Assembly: GCF_019457515.1 (NCBI RefSeq)
Contig: NZ_CP080421.1
Location: forward strand, 4,154,001 to 4,218,000
DNA: 64,000 bases
Reading direction: 5' to 3'
Source of the DNA: Shewanella mesophila
GTDB lineage: Bacteria > Pseudomonadota > Gammaproteobacteria > Enterobacterales > Shewanellaceae
A model generated the notes under the pieces. That model did no database searches, was not told the DNA's origin, and worked only from the letters and a program-made list of their open reading frames with translations. Position numbers and translations under genes: made by a program. This document shows positions 48,150 through 57,295 of the stretch, one piece after another (positions within the stretch are counted from its first letter, which is position 1; each line of letters opens with the position of its first letter).

Positions 48150-48743
48150 CTATAACGGGCGTTTATATTTACACTGCTTTTGCGGGCATTCTACTCGCAT
48201 ACCAGCAGCACCTTTACGCTCGACGAGAATACCAAAACCGCAATCAGGGCAAGTTTCTGCAACTGGAGAGTAATTAACTAAGAATTTGCATTTAGGATAA
48301 GCGCTACAGGCGTAGAAGGTTTTACCGAAACGGCTGGTTCTATGTTCAATGACCCCTTTTTTACAGCTAGGGCAGGCAATCTGTTCCTGCTCATCGTCAT
48401 GATCATGCTTTTCAATATGAGTGCACTCTGGGTAACGAGTACACCCGATAAAAATACCGAAACGACCCGACTTTACCGCGAGCTCCGCACCACACTCTGG
48501 ACACTCAGAGCCTTCGATGACCTGTGTCTCTATTGATTCATGATGAACGAGTGGACGAGTGTAATCACAAGCAGGATAGTTGTTGCAGCCGACAAACCCA
48601 CCATGCTTACTGTTTTTTACCGACAATTCACAACCACACTTAGGACAAAGCTCATACTCCTTTTCCAAGGCATGCTCATGAGAGGTAAACAGTTGTTGAT
48701 CAATTTTTGACATGGTCATCTCGTTGGCTAAATCTTTATGCAT
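48150..48743 (-). CDS. yrdD: YrdD-like protein with topoisomerase C4 zinc fingers
   Basis: A 197-residue cytoplasmic protein made of four tetracysteine zinc fingers of the type found at the C-terminus of topoisomerase I (CPKCG...CNNYPACD, CPECG...CTRYPEC, CPSCKKG...CSAYPKC, CPDCG...CPQKQC). It has no topoisomerase catalytic domain. Its function is unknown, with nucleic acid binding likely. The start at 48743 has GGAG about 9 nt upstream; an ATG ten codons later (48713) is an alternative. It precedes tsaC by about 100 bp. Confidence 0.85.
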   Translation of the reverse strand: MHKDLANEMTMSKIDQQLFTSHEHALEKEYELCPKCGCELSVKNSKHGGFVGCNNYPACDYTRPLVHHESIETQVIEGSECPECGAELAVKSGRFGIFIGCTRYPECTHIEKHDHDDEQEQIACPSCKKGVIEHRTSRFGKTFYACSAYPKCKFLVNYSPVAETCPDCGFGILVERKGAAGMRVECPQKQCKYKRPL

Positions 48744-48936
48744 TTTACCAAGCTCCGATACAGCTTGGGAATCGAATAAGCATCTAATTATAGTTAGTCT
48801 TTGTTAACAACTATGGATATGTTGTATACAAAAAAGAAGGAGCCACTATGTTACCCCGTTCATTGATCACTCTATCCGAGCCTGGTCCTGCTCTCAGCTT
48901 GTAGCGCTGTAACGCAAATCGACAAAAAATCGTTTA

Positions 48937-50271
48937 TTGTTCAGCAGTTGCAAACCACCGACAGCTCTGTTCTTTAGCCATGGTTCGCTCCATACTCGTG
49001 ACAGCTTCAATCAAGCCATTAGGCTTAATCAAAGTAAAAATACCGCCGTTCAGCTCGATAAACAGCTCTATTTTCAGCGAGCATTTATCTATTTTGCTCC
49101 TCTGGACGCTCTCGACCTTGAAGATAAACAGCGTCTAACACATGCATTATACCCTATCACGCCGTCAGATATTGGCTGAGCAACCTAAGCTACGAGCCAG
49201 TACCTACTGGGCATTAGGACAATATCGTCTCGCACTCCCGATTGGCGAGGATGGCAAGCCCACCTCCTCAGAATTAGCCATAGACACAGCCGTAGCCAAA
49301 ATGACCAAAGCCGATATTGAGCAACGTGGTAGCCTCGCAAAAAACACTTACACACTCGATTTCCATATCAACACCTTTTCTGGACAGGCAAGCTGTGTAC
49401 AGCAGAGTGAAACTTGCCATATACCCGCGCTAACAGAGGTCTTACCGATTAATCATATCTGCTCAGAATCACTGTTGATTCTGGCACAAGATCTCAACCC
49501 GCAAGGACTGGCACATCGCCGCAACAAACTTATTTCACAAGGATCAAGTTTCCACCGATTACTTCAAACTGAAAATGCACCGACAGCCAACGACACAAAT
49601 AGCACCTTACGAGTAGTGGCATTCAAAAACTGGAGTCATATAACGCCTACGGACAGCTGCTTTTTGATATTCAAATCGACAATGGCAGCATATAAATCGA
49701 AGGCACACCGTCGACACCAGAGAATCAAGCGACATTCTTTGCCTATCGTCAATTTTGGATTGAACCAGAATTCACTACCTGGAACCTTAACCATAAATAT
49801 ATGCACTACCTCAACGGTCACTTTGTAAAATATGGCGGCTTTGGACACTTCCCAAGCAAAATGGAGTGGTGGTCGGAAGGACTCGCCGAGTACATGTAGA
49901 AAGGTAATGATAACCCCTCTACATTCGAAGTGATTAAGCGAAATATAGAGAAAGCGCCTACATTAGAAGAGAGCTTTGCCACCGAATACAAAGATGAACT
50001 CGATAGAACCTATAAATAGAGTTACATGGCTATTCGCCTTCTCGCTGAAAACTACCATGACGATTTTGTGCAGCTGAGCAAATATTTAAAAACAGATTAT
50101 TTCGAAGAAAAAACGGCGCGGGCAACACCAAAAATAAACAAACTCGATCGCTATGGCTATCGTGACTATTTGACCCCAAACTATCTCATTCAAGATAACA
50201 AGCATCGGCATTTTCAAAATGATGGAAATGAAAAAGGAGGCAAAAACCTCCTTTTTATTCAATCTACTTAA
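48937..50271 (+). pseudogene. Decayed M9-family microbial collagenase
   Basis: Fragments in two frames align end to end with Vibrio-type M9 collagenases. Frame 2 holds ALGQYRLALPIGEDGKPTS, YTLDFHINTFSGQASC and CHIPALTEVLPINHICS; frame 1 from about 49630 holds SYNAYGQLLFDI, WIEPEFTTWNL and HFPSKMEWWSEGLAEYM. A frameshift lies near 49630, and stop codons interrupt frame 1 at 49693, 49897 and 50017. The zinc site, HEYVH in the family as I remember it, is HKYMH, so the catalytic Glu is lost. The 5' end is unclear (an ATG at 48849 gives only 18 codons) and the C-terminal domains are missing. Clearly non-functional. Confidence 0.88.
50231..50256. terminator. Two-way terminator at the end of smg
   Basis: Stem AAAAAGGAGG / CCTCCTTTTT with a short loop, T-rich on both strands. 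It ends smg transcription on the minus strand and the collagenase remnant on the plus strand. Confidence 0.85.
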
Positions 50272-50741
50272 GAGTGTAACCTTCCATCAGGCTGCTCAAA
50301 AACAAGATCTTCCATCTGTTCATAGGCAGATTCATTTCCTGGTGAATTAAATAACACCATTAAAATCACCCATTTTAGATCTTCTAACACCAATGATGGT
50401 TCATCTAGATCCATTACTCGGTCAATGACCATTTCACGGGTTTCAACACTAAGTACTTTTATCTGTTCTAAAAACAGTAAGAAACCACGACACTCAACGT
50501 CGAGCTTATCCATCTCTTTTTCGGTATAAATCCGAAACGAATGCTGAGCATGATCACAGAGGTAAGGCTGCTCACTCTCCTGTAACGTTGCAAGATGCTC
50601 TAACCAAGTCAATGCCTTGAGAATCGCAGATTGGTGAAAACCAGCTCGTGTTAATTCTTTAGTCAATTCGTCTTCATCAACTAATAAATCAACCTCACTG
50701 TGAACATAGTTTTCAAATAGATACATGAGGATATCAAACAT
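50268..50741 (-). CDS. smg: Smg family protein (DUF494)
   Basis: A 157-residue cytoplasmic protein of the Smg/DUF494 family, of uncertain role; E. coli Smg also has 157 residues and lies next to dprA (smf). The start MFDILMYLFENYVHSE is the family signature. It begins 2 bp after the dprA stop on the minus strand, so the two are co-transcribed. A two-way terminator lies at its 3' end. Confidence 0.94.
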   Translation of the reverse strand: MFDILMYLFENYVHSEVDLLVDEDELTKELTRAGFHQSAILKALTWLEHLATLQESEQPYLCDHAQHSFRIYTEKEMDKLDVECRGFLLFLEQIKVLSVETREMVIDRVMDLDEPSLVLEDLKWVILMVLFNSPGNESAYEQMEDLVFEQPDGRLHS

Positions 50742-50743
50742 GG

Positions 50744-51847
50744 CTAGCTCCTCTTAAGTCTTATATAACCACCGGGTACTGCTGAAACCCAACCTTGTAG
50801 TTCAAGTTCAAGCATTTGCTCTAGTACTAGCTCTATCGTTTTTCCACTATGCTCGACCACAACATCTATTGGTGTGGCCTCATAACCTACACTAGCTAAC
50901 AGCGAGGCAAATGGCAAATCAGAAGCTAACTCCTCCCCTATATGGTGACGCTTATGCAACTCTTCAAGGTGAAAACTCGATAAAGGTGCAAGCTCTTCTA
51001 TCATATCGGCCGCTGACTCGACAAGTTTTGCCCCATCTCGTAACAAATCATGACAACCTTGATGATCCCCCGCGAGGATACTGCCTGGTACAGCAAACAC
51101 TTCTCGCCCTTGCTCTAAGGCTAATCTAGCAGTAATTAGTGAGCCGCTTTTTCGCGCAGCCTCGACCACTAACACACCCAGAGATAGCCCACTAATAATA
51201 CGATTGCGCTTTGGAAAATTACCTGCATAGGGTTTTGTGTCGGGCCAAAACTCACTCACCAAACAGCCAGATGCTTGAATATCAGCGTATAGTTTACGAT
51301 GCCTTTTAGGATAAATAACATCAATTCCAGTCCCCAATACCGCGATGGTTGTTCCCTCAATATCCATTGCCGCCTGATGCGCGGCGCCATCTATGCCAGC
51401 AGCCATGCCGCTACATACGACTATTTCACATGCCGCCAACTCTCGTGCCAATTGATAACCAACAGCTAAACCCGTTTGAGATGCAGCACGGCTCCCGACG
51501 ATAGCGATCATTGGACGGAGCAGAGCATTAGGATCGCCTTTGACAAACAACAAGGGAGGCGGGTCCGCTATCTGTAGCAATAGACTGGGGTAAAGAGGAT
51601 CACTCTGGGTGATAATATGATGCTGCTCGCTACTATCAAGCCAACTTAGAGCAGCTTCAACACGAGAAAAGTCAGGAGTGTAACAAGCTTTGAGCAGCTG
51701 CTCAGGCAAAGGTAAGGCATGATGTTCATGCTCGAGCCTTTGCCTCAGCTCCTCTACTTCCATGTAATTTAATAATTGTTTAATCCGAGCGGGTCCTAGC
51801 CCAGATACCGCACAAACAACTAGCCAATCGACCAGTTTTTTATCTAT
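50744..51847 (-). CDS. dprA: DNA processing protein DprA (Smf), apparently starting at AUA
   Basis: Loads RecA on incoming single-stranded DNA during natural transformation. The Rossmann-like core is intact: VGSRAASQTGLAVG, CSGMAAGIDGAAH, LGTGIDVIYPKRH, NFPKRNRIISGLS and KSGSLITARLALEQGREVFAVPG. The first ATG (51763) would cut off an N-terminal helical segment that reads DKKLVDWLVVCAVSGLGPAR upstream in frame. That segment runs back to an ATA codon at 51847, next to the stop of the LysM gene, with AAGGTG 5 nt upstream. I therefore start at ATA, giving 367 residues (374 in E. coli); a mutated start with weaker use of ATG is the alternative. A C-terminal winged-helix domain (DprA DML1-like) is present. 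Confidence 0.88.
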   Translation of the reverse strand: MDKKLVDWLVVCAVSGLGPARIKQLLNYMEVEELRQRLEHEHHALPLPEQLLKACYTPDFSRVEAALSWLDSSEQHHIITQSDPLYPSLLLQIADPPPLLFVKGDPNALLRPMIAIVGSRAASQTGLAVGYQLARELAACEIVVCSGMAAGIDGAAHQAAMDIEGTTIAVLGTGIDVIYPKRHRKLYADIQASGCLVSEFWPDTKPYAGNFPKRNRIISGLSLGVLVVEAARKSGSLITARLALEQGREVFAVPGSILAGDHQGCHDLLRDGAKLVESAADMIEELAPLSSFHLEELHKRHHIGEELASDLPFASLLASVGYEATPIDVVVEHSGKTIELVLEQMLELELQGWVSAVPGGYIRLKRS

Positions 51848-52933
51848 TTATTCACCTTGTAACAATGTGTCAGGCTGAAGCAACTTATCGTGCACTCTGA
51901 CAGGCTTCTCATTGATTAAAATCAATCCAAGACTTACCTTGTCAAACACCTTAAATACCATTAACTTGCCATGATAAATATCGGGCATCTTAACTGCATT
52001 ATCAGAAGAGATAGCCGATAACATATCTTCGTACGCGCTGCGATCTTCAGGCTTTACCGGTTGACCGTTACCATCGATAACGATTTCAGTACCATCTCTA
52101 AATATCGAAAAGACATGACCAGGTTCAACGCCATCATTAGTACCGCGATCGATATAAACCACATCTAACTTGCCCATGGCTCTAATATTACGCTCTGAAG
52201 CTAATACTGATGCCGAGGTTGTCGCAGCGGCAGGTATAAAATATGCCGACATTAATGCGTCATCATCAATAGGTAGAACCCGATACCCCGCCTTAGTCTC
52301 TCTCATATTGCTGAGCAAATGAACCTTGGATACGGGACCAGATTCTACAACACGGCCACTAGCGGTTAATATCACCTCTTGGCCTAGATCGTCACCAGAG
52401 TCTTTATCGGTAAACTGACGACCTGCGGCATAAACACCAAACTTGTCACCAACGGTTAATTCACCTCGAATATAAACAATATTATCCATCACATGGTATT
52501 TCGAGTCGCTCTCCCCCCCCATCACCATAGGTTGCTCTGCAAACCAAGCGGCATCGACGACTCTATTCTGCACTAAATAGGGTTGGATCAACGCCAAATC
52601 TATTGCAGGAATGGCTCCGCCCTTAGGTAATACTCTGCCCTCAGGACTTTTACGAATATGAGGCTTAACCACCAACCTAGGTTCGCCATCAATAAACACT
52701 AAGGTCAGTCTATCACCGGGATAAATAAGATGAGGATTGGCTATTTGAGGGTTAGCCCCCCAGAGTTTAGGCCAACGCCAAGGATCCTTAAGAAAGTATG
52801 CTGAAATATCCCAAAGGGTATCCCCTTTCTTTACAACATAAGAATCGGGATGCCCTGACTTCAATGTCAGAGTATCTGCGAAAACGAACGAACAACTTAA
52901 TATCATTAAACCGAGTAAAATTAGTCGTTTCAT
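51848..52933 (-). CDS. LysM-domain periplasmic protein
   Basis: A 361-residue secreted protein: signal peptide MKRLILLGLMILSCSFVFA, then one LysM peptidoglycan-binding domain (VVKKGDTLWDISAYFL...NPHLIYPGDRLTL, about residues 32-80). The remaining 280 residues have no known fold that I recognise. The ATG at 52933 gives a clean signal peptide and has GGA a few bases upstream; earlier ATGs would add a non-signal leader. It lies between divergent def and dprA, the gene order dprA-LysM-def being common in gammaproteobacteria. Its stop directly abuts the proposed dprA start. Confidence 0.87.
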   Translation of the reverse strand: MKRLILLGLMILSCSFVFADTLTLKSGHPDSYVVKKGDTLWDISAYFLKDPWRWPKLWGANPQIANPHLIYPGDRLTLVFIDGEPRLVVKPHIRKSPEGRVLPKGGAIPAIDLALIQPYLVQNRVVDAAWFAEQPMVMGGESDSKYHVMDNIVYIRGELTVGDKFGVYAAGRQFTDKDSGDDLGQEVILTASGRVVESGPVSKVHLLSNMRETKAGYRVLPIDDDALMSAYFIPAAATTSASVLASERNIRAMGKLDVVYIDRGTNDGVEPGHVFSIFRDGTEIVIDGNGQPVKPEDRSAYEDMLSAISSDNAVKMPDIYHGKLMVFKVFDKVSLGLILINEKPVRVHDKLLQPDTLLQGE

Positions 52934-53070
52934 GGGGGTATCCATGCTGTTTGCCCTTAATATCGAGCTTTTGCTGTTATTGATTGCCACTAAGGATTAA
53001 AATTAATCTATTAGCTTAGGTCAGTATAACCAACTGGCTCAAATTTGACAGACTTGTTAAGAGTTTATGT

Positions 53071-53583
53071 ATGAGTTTACTAAAAGTACTACGTTTCCCA
53101 GATGAGCGCTTACGCACAATTGCTAAGCCAATTACAGAATTTACCGCTGAGCTTCAAACACAAATCGATAATATGTTCGAAACAATGTATGAAGAGAAGG
53201 GGATTGGTCTAGCCGCAACCCAAGTTGATTATCACCATCAATTGATCGTGATGGACTTGCAAGATGACGTTGAGCGACCAAAAGTTTTTATTAACTTAGA
53301 AATCATTGAAAAAAGTGGTGATTTTTGCAACGAAGAGGGTTGCCTGTCGGTACCCGATGTCTATGCCAAAGTTGATCGCGCCGAATTTGTCACCATAAAG
53401 GCACTCGATCGCAATGGCAACGAGTTCACTTTAGAGGCTGATGGATTGTTTGCTATCTGCCTGCAACATGAACTTGACCACCTCAAGGGTAAACTGTTTG
53501 TCGATTATCTATCACCACTAAAGAGACAACGCATTAAACAGAAGCTAGAAAAAGCTGCCCGCCTCGAAGCCAAGCAAGGATAA
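53071..53583 (+). CDS. def: Peptide deformylase
   Basis: Metalloenzyme (iron in vivo) that removes the formyl group from new proteins. The 170-residue protein (169 in E. coli) has all three motifs: GIGLAATQ, EGCLSVP with the Cys ligand, and QHELDHLKG with the two His ligands and catalytic Glu. It is divergent from the LysM gene and first in the def-fmt-rsmB-trkA-trkH row; fmt follows within 10 bp. Confidence 0.98.
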   Translation: MSLLKVLRFPDERLRTIAKPITEFTAELQTQIDNMFETMYEEKGIGLAATQVDYHHQLIVMDLQDDVERPKVFINLEIIEKSGDFCNEEGCLSVPDVYAKVDRAEFVTIKALDRNGNEFTLEADGLFAICLQHELDHLKGKLFVDYLSPLKRQRIKQKLEKAARLEAKQG

Positions 53584-53590
53584 GTTGCAC

Positions 53591-54565
53591 TTGAAACCAC
53601 TTAATATCGTTTTCGCGGGAACTCCCGATTTTGCGGCTCGTCATCTACAAGCCTTGATAGAGTCTGAGCACAATGTCATCGGCGTTTACTCTCAGCCAGA
53701 TAGACCTGCAGGCCGCGGCAAAAAACTACAATCTAGCCCAGTCAAAACGTTAGCCATAGAACACCAAATACCAGTTTATCAACCTAGCAGTTTACGCAAT
53801 GAAGAGGCTCAAGCAGAGCTTGCCAAACTCAATGCCGATATTATGGTGGTGGTTGCTTATGGGCTTATTTTGCCGCAAGTGGTACTCGATACACCAAAAC
53901 TGGGATGCATTAATGTTCATGGCTCAATTCTCCCTCGCTGGCGCGGGGCAGCCCCCATTCAACGTGCACTTTGGGCGGGAGATGAGGCAACGGGCGTAAC
54001 CATTATGCAGATGGATATCGGCCTAGATACTGGCGATATGCTACTAAAAACTTATCTACCTATTGAAGACAGCGATACCTCAGCAACGCTTTATGAAAAG
54101 CTCGCTCAGCAAGGTCCTGACGCACTTATCGATGCATTAGCAGGCATAGCCGGTGGTACGCTCAAAGCCGAGCCACAAGATGAAGCCCTCGCTAACTACG
54201 CAGAAAAGCTCAGCAAAGAGGAAGCACTATTAGACTGGAGTAAGCCAGCTATGCAGCTTTGGCGAGAAATTAGGGCATTTAATCCTTGGCCTGCCAGTCA
54301 CTTCTCTCACATGGATGCCAGCATAAAGGTGTGGCAAGCCAGTGTCATTCAGCAAGTCAGCGATTGCGTCCCCGGCACCGTAATTACCGCCGATAAACAA
54401 GGGTTAGCCATTGCAACAGGTGACGGTATTTTGGTTTTAGAGACAATGCAACTTCCAGGCAAAAAAGCGATGCCTGTCGTCGACATTCTTAACTCTCGCG
54501 GCGACTGGTTCACACCGGGCACGCAACTTCAAAATGCAACACAAAACTCAGAGGCCAATGCCTAA
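53591..54565 (+). CDS. fmt: Methionyl-tRNA formyltransferase
   Basis: Formylates initiator Met-tRNA with 10-formyl-THF. The N-terminal domain shows VFAGTPDFAARHL and the active site NVHGSILPRWRGAAPIQRA, followed by a C-terminal OB-like tRNA-binding domain. A TTG start at 53591 (MKPLNIVF) is chosen for its fit to the family; a TTG two codons earlier at 53585 is nearer to AAGGA and cannot be ruled out. About 324 residues. The stop overlaps the rsmB start (TAATG). Confidence 0.95.
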   Translation: MKPLNIVFAGTPDFAARHLQALIESEHNVIGVYSQPDRPAGRGKKLQSSPVKTLAIEHQIPVYQPSSLRNEEAQAELAKLNADIMVVVAYGLILPQVVLDTPKLGCINVHGSILPRWRGAAPIQRALWAGDEATGVTIMQMDIGLDTGDMLLKTYLPIEDSDTSATLYEKLAQQGPDALIDALAGIAGGTLKAEPQDEALANYAEKLSKEEALLDWSKPAMQLWREIRAFNPWPASHFSHMDASIKVWQASVIQQVSDCVPGTVITADKQGLAIATGDGILVLETMQLPGKKAMPVVDILNSRGDWFTPGTQLQNATQNSEANA

Positions 54566-55845
54566 TGAATCTACGAGGCTTAGCCGCGAAAGTGGTATTT
54601 CAGGTATTGGAAAAAGGTGTATCACTCTCTGTGGCGCTGCCTGAGCAACAGCAAAAATTATCCAGTGGCAAAGACAAAGCGTTATTAGCTGAGCTCTGTT
54701 ACGGCGTAATGCGCTACCTCCCTCAGCTCGATAAACTCATCAGCGATTGCATGAGCAAGCCGATGAAAGGTAAGCAACGTATTGTCCACCAGCTACTACT
54801 AATCGGCTGCTACCAACTGTACTTTACTCGTATTCCTGCACACGCGGCGATATCTGAAACCGCAGAAGCCTGCCGACAGCTAAAATTCGATGGCTTAGTC
54901 AAAGTCGTCAACGGTGTTCTACGAAACTTGCAGCGCAATCAGGCGCCCTTGCCAACAGATAACGATACCTTAGCCTTTAATACTCCAGCTTGGTTAGTCA
55001 AAAGATTAAAAGACGCTTACCCAGACAGTTGGCAACAAGTAATTGAGCAAAGCCACCAACGTCCACCTATGTGGCTACGTAACAACCAACTGTCCCAAAC
55101 TCGTGAACAATATCTTGCCCTGCTTGATGAACAAGAGATAGCGGCGACAACAGGAAGTAGCGACAATGCTATTTTACTTGAGAGCCCTAAAGATGTTGCG
55201 CTATTACCGGGATTCGGTGAAGGTGCCGCATCGGTTCAAGATGGCGCGGCACAATGGGCTGCGACGCTTCTAGCGCCGCAAGCCGATGAGTTAGTGCTCG
55301 ATGCCTGTGCTGCTCCAGGCGGCAAAACCTGTCATCTATTAGAGACAGAGAAGAGTATTGACTTAGTCGCTGTCGATTTCGATGCCAAACGGCTCGAGCG
55401 TGTACAGCAAAATCTTGATCGTTTATCCCTTAATGCCAAAGTCATTCACGGTGATGCGGCGGATATCGATTCATGGTGGCACGGGGACAAATTCGATCGC
55501 ATCTTACTCGATGCTCCTTGTTCGGCCACGGGTGTTATACGTCGCCACCCCGATATTAAATGGTTACGCAAACAAGCCGATATTGAAGATCTAGCGTCGC
55601 TGCAGTCACAAATTTTAGATCATTGCTGGCAGTGGCTAAAACCAGGTGGCACACTGCTCTATGCAACTTGCTCAATTTTACCGCAAGAGAATGCCGAACA
55701 GATCCGTGCATTTTTGGCGAGAACCCAAGACGCAACACTCGTCCCCATCGCACAACAATCCAATAGCGGTGATATCGGCTGGCAAATTACGCCAGGCCAA
55801 GACAATATGGATGGGTTTTATTACGCTCGCCTGGTTAAGGGATAA
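54565..55845 (+). CDS. rsmB: 16S rRNA (cytosine(967)-C(5))-methyltransferase RsmB
   Basis: Modifies C967 of 16S rRNA with SAM. The 426-residue protein (429 in E. coli) starts with a NusB-like RNA-binding domain (about 1-140), followed by the methyltransferase. The SAM loop is DACAAPGGKTCHL, and the catalytic cysteines lie in DAPCSATGVIRRHPDIKW and LLYATCSILPQEN. The ATG shares one base with the fmt stop. Part of the def-fmt-rsmB-trkA set conserved in gammaproteobacteria. Confidence 0.97.
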   Translation: MNLRGLAAKVVFQVLEKGVSLSVALPEQQQKLSSGKDKALLAELCYGVMRYLPQLDKLISDCMSKPMKGKQRIVHQLLLIGCYQLYFTRIPAHAAISETAEACRQLKFDGLVKVVNGVLRNLQRNQAPLPTDNDTLAFNTPAWLVKRLKDAYPDSWQQVIEQSHQRPPMWLRNNQLSQTREQYLALLDEQEIAATTGSSDNAILLESPKDVALLPGFGEGAASVQDGAAQWAATLLAPQADELVLDACAAPGGKTCHLLETEKSIDLVAVDFDAKRLERVQQNLDRLSLNAKVIHGDAADIDSWWHGDKFDRILLDAPCSATGVIRRHPDIKWLRKQADIEDLASLQSQILDHCWQWLKPGGTLLYATCSILPQENAEQIRAFLARTQDATLVPIAQQSNSGDIGWQITPGQDNMDGFYYARLVKG

Positions 55846-55854
55846 CGTTAGACC

Positions 55855-57264
55855 ATGAAAATTATCATATTAGGTGCAGGCCAAGTAGGTGGTACATTAG
55901 CCGAGAACTTGGTGGGTGAAAACAACGACATTACTATCGTCGATAACGACAGAGATAGATTAAGATCGTTACAGGACAAGTACGACTTACGTGTCGTGCT
56001 CGGACACGGTGCACACCCTGGCGTTCTCAAAGATGCTGGTGCCGAAGATGCCGATATGTTAATTGCGGTCACCAATAGTGATGAGTGCAACATGGCTGCA
56101 TGCCAAATTGCCTACTCCCTGTTTGGTACGCCAACGAAAATTGCCCGTATTCGATCTGAGCAATACTTGGCTCTTAGAGACAAGCTATTCATCGACAGCG
56201 AGACCAAAAATAGCGAAAACCGCCCACGAGGTGGTTTTATTATCGATGAACTCATCGCGCCAGAGCAGCTCGTTACCTCTTACATTCGTCGTTTAGTGGA
56301 ATACCCTGGTGCCTTACAAGTGCTTGAATTTGCAGAAGGACGTTTGAGCCTTGTTGCTGTACGAGCCTATTACGGTGGTCCACTCGTGGGTAACGCATTG
56401 GCCGCATTGCGAGAGCACATGCCCAATATCGATACTCGCGTCGCCGCTATTTTTAGGCAGGGTCGGCCGATCATGCCAAGAGGCACCACCATTATCGAAG
56501 CCGATGATGAAGTGTTTTTCGTCGCCGATAGCCGCCATGTTCGCGCGGTGATGAGTGAGATGCAAAAGCTCGATAACACCTATCGTAATATTATGATCGC
56601 CGGTGGTGGTAATATTGGTTTAGGCTTAGCAAAGCAACTGCAGAGAAATCATGCCGTTAAGCTTATCGAGCATAATCAGGAACGCGCCGAAGCATTATCG
56701 GAAAAGCTAGAAAACACCACGGTATTCTGCGGTGATGCATCGGATCAAGAATTACTGTTAGAGGAGCATATCGATCAAACCGACGTGTTTATCGCCGTAA
56801 CCAATGATGACGAAGCCAACATCATGGCCGCACTCTTGGCGAAGCGAATGGGCGCAAAAAAAGTGATGGTGCTGATCCAACGCGAAGCCTATGTCGATAT
56901 CGTCCAAGAAGCCAATATCGATATTGCAATCTCGCCGCAGCAAGCCACTATTTCGGCGCTACTGACCCATATTCGTCAAGGTGACATCTGTAACGTTTAC
57001 TCTCTCAGACGTGGCGCAGCGGAAGCGATTGAAGCTATCGCTCATGGTGACCCGAGCACCTCAAAGGTTGTTGGTAAACAGATCAGTGAGATCAAATTAC
57101 CACCAGGCACTACCATCGGCGCGATAGTCCGAGATGAAGAGGTGTTAATGGCACACGATAAAACCGTGATAGAGCAAGGTGACCACGTTATCCTCTTCCT
57201 TGTTAATAAGAAGTTTATTGGCGAAGTTGAAAAACTGTTCCAACCCAGCGCCTTCTTCTTTTAA
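55855..57264 (+). CDS. trkA: Trk potassium uptake protein TrkA
   Basis: Peripheral NAD-binding regulator of the TrkH/TrkG channels. The 469-residue protein has two repeats, each with a Rossmann RCK-N domain (GAGQVGGTLAENL near residue 7 and GGGNIGLGLAKQL near 240) and a following TrkA-C domain. It is slightly longer than E. coli TrkA (458) because of its C-terminus (FQPSAFFF). It starts 9 bp after rsmB; trkH follows 31 bp later, so gate and channel are made together. Confidence 0.97.
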   Translation: MKIIILGAGQVGGTLAENLVGENNDITIVDNDRDRLRSLQDKYDLRVVLGHGAHPGVLKDAGAEDADMLIAVTNSDECNMAACQIAYSLFGTPTKIARIRSEQYLALRDKLFIDSETKNSENRPRGGFIIDELIAPEQLVTSYIRRLVEYPGALQVLEFAEGRLSLVAVRAYYGGPLVGNALAALREHMPNIDTRVAAIFRQGRPIMPRGTTIIEADDEVFFVADSRHVRAVMSEMQKLDNTYRNIMIAGGGNIGLGLAKQLQRNHAVKLIEHNQERAEALSEKLENTTVFCGDASDQELLLEEHIDQTDVFIAVTNDDEANIMAALLAKRMGAKKVMVLIQREAYVDIVQEANIDIAISPQQATISALLTHIRQGDICNVYSLRRGAAEAIEAIAHGDPSTSKVVGKQISEIKLPPGTTIGAIVRDEEVLMAHDKTVIEQGDHVILFLVNKKFIGEVEKLFQPSAFFF

Positions 57265-57295
57265 GCCAATAAAAACCTCGAAGACAGAGCTAGCG

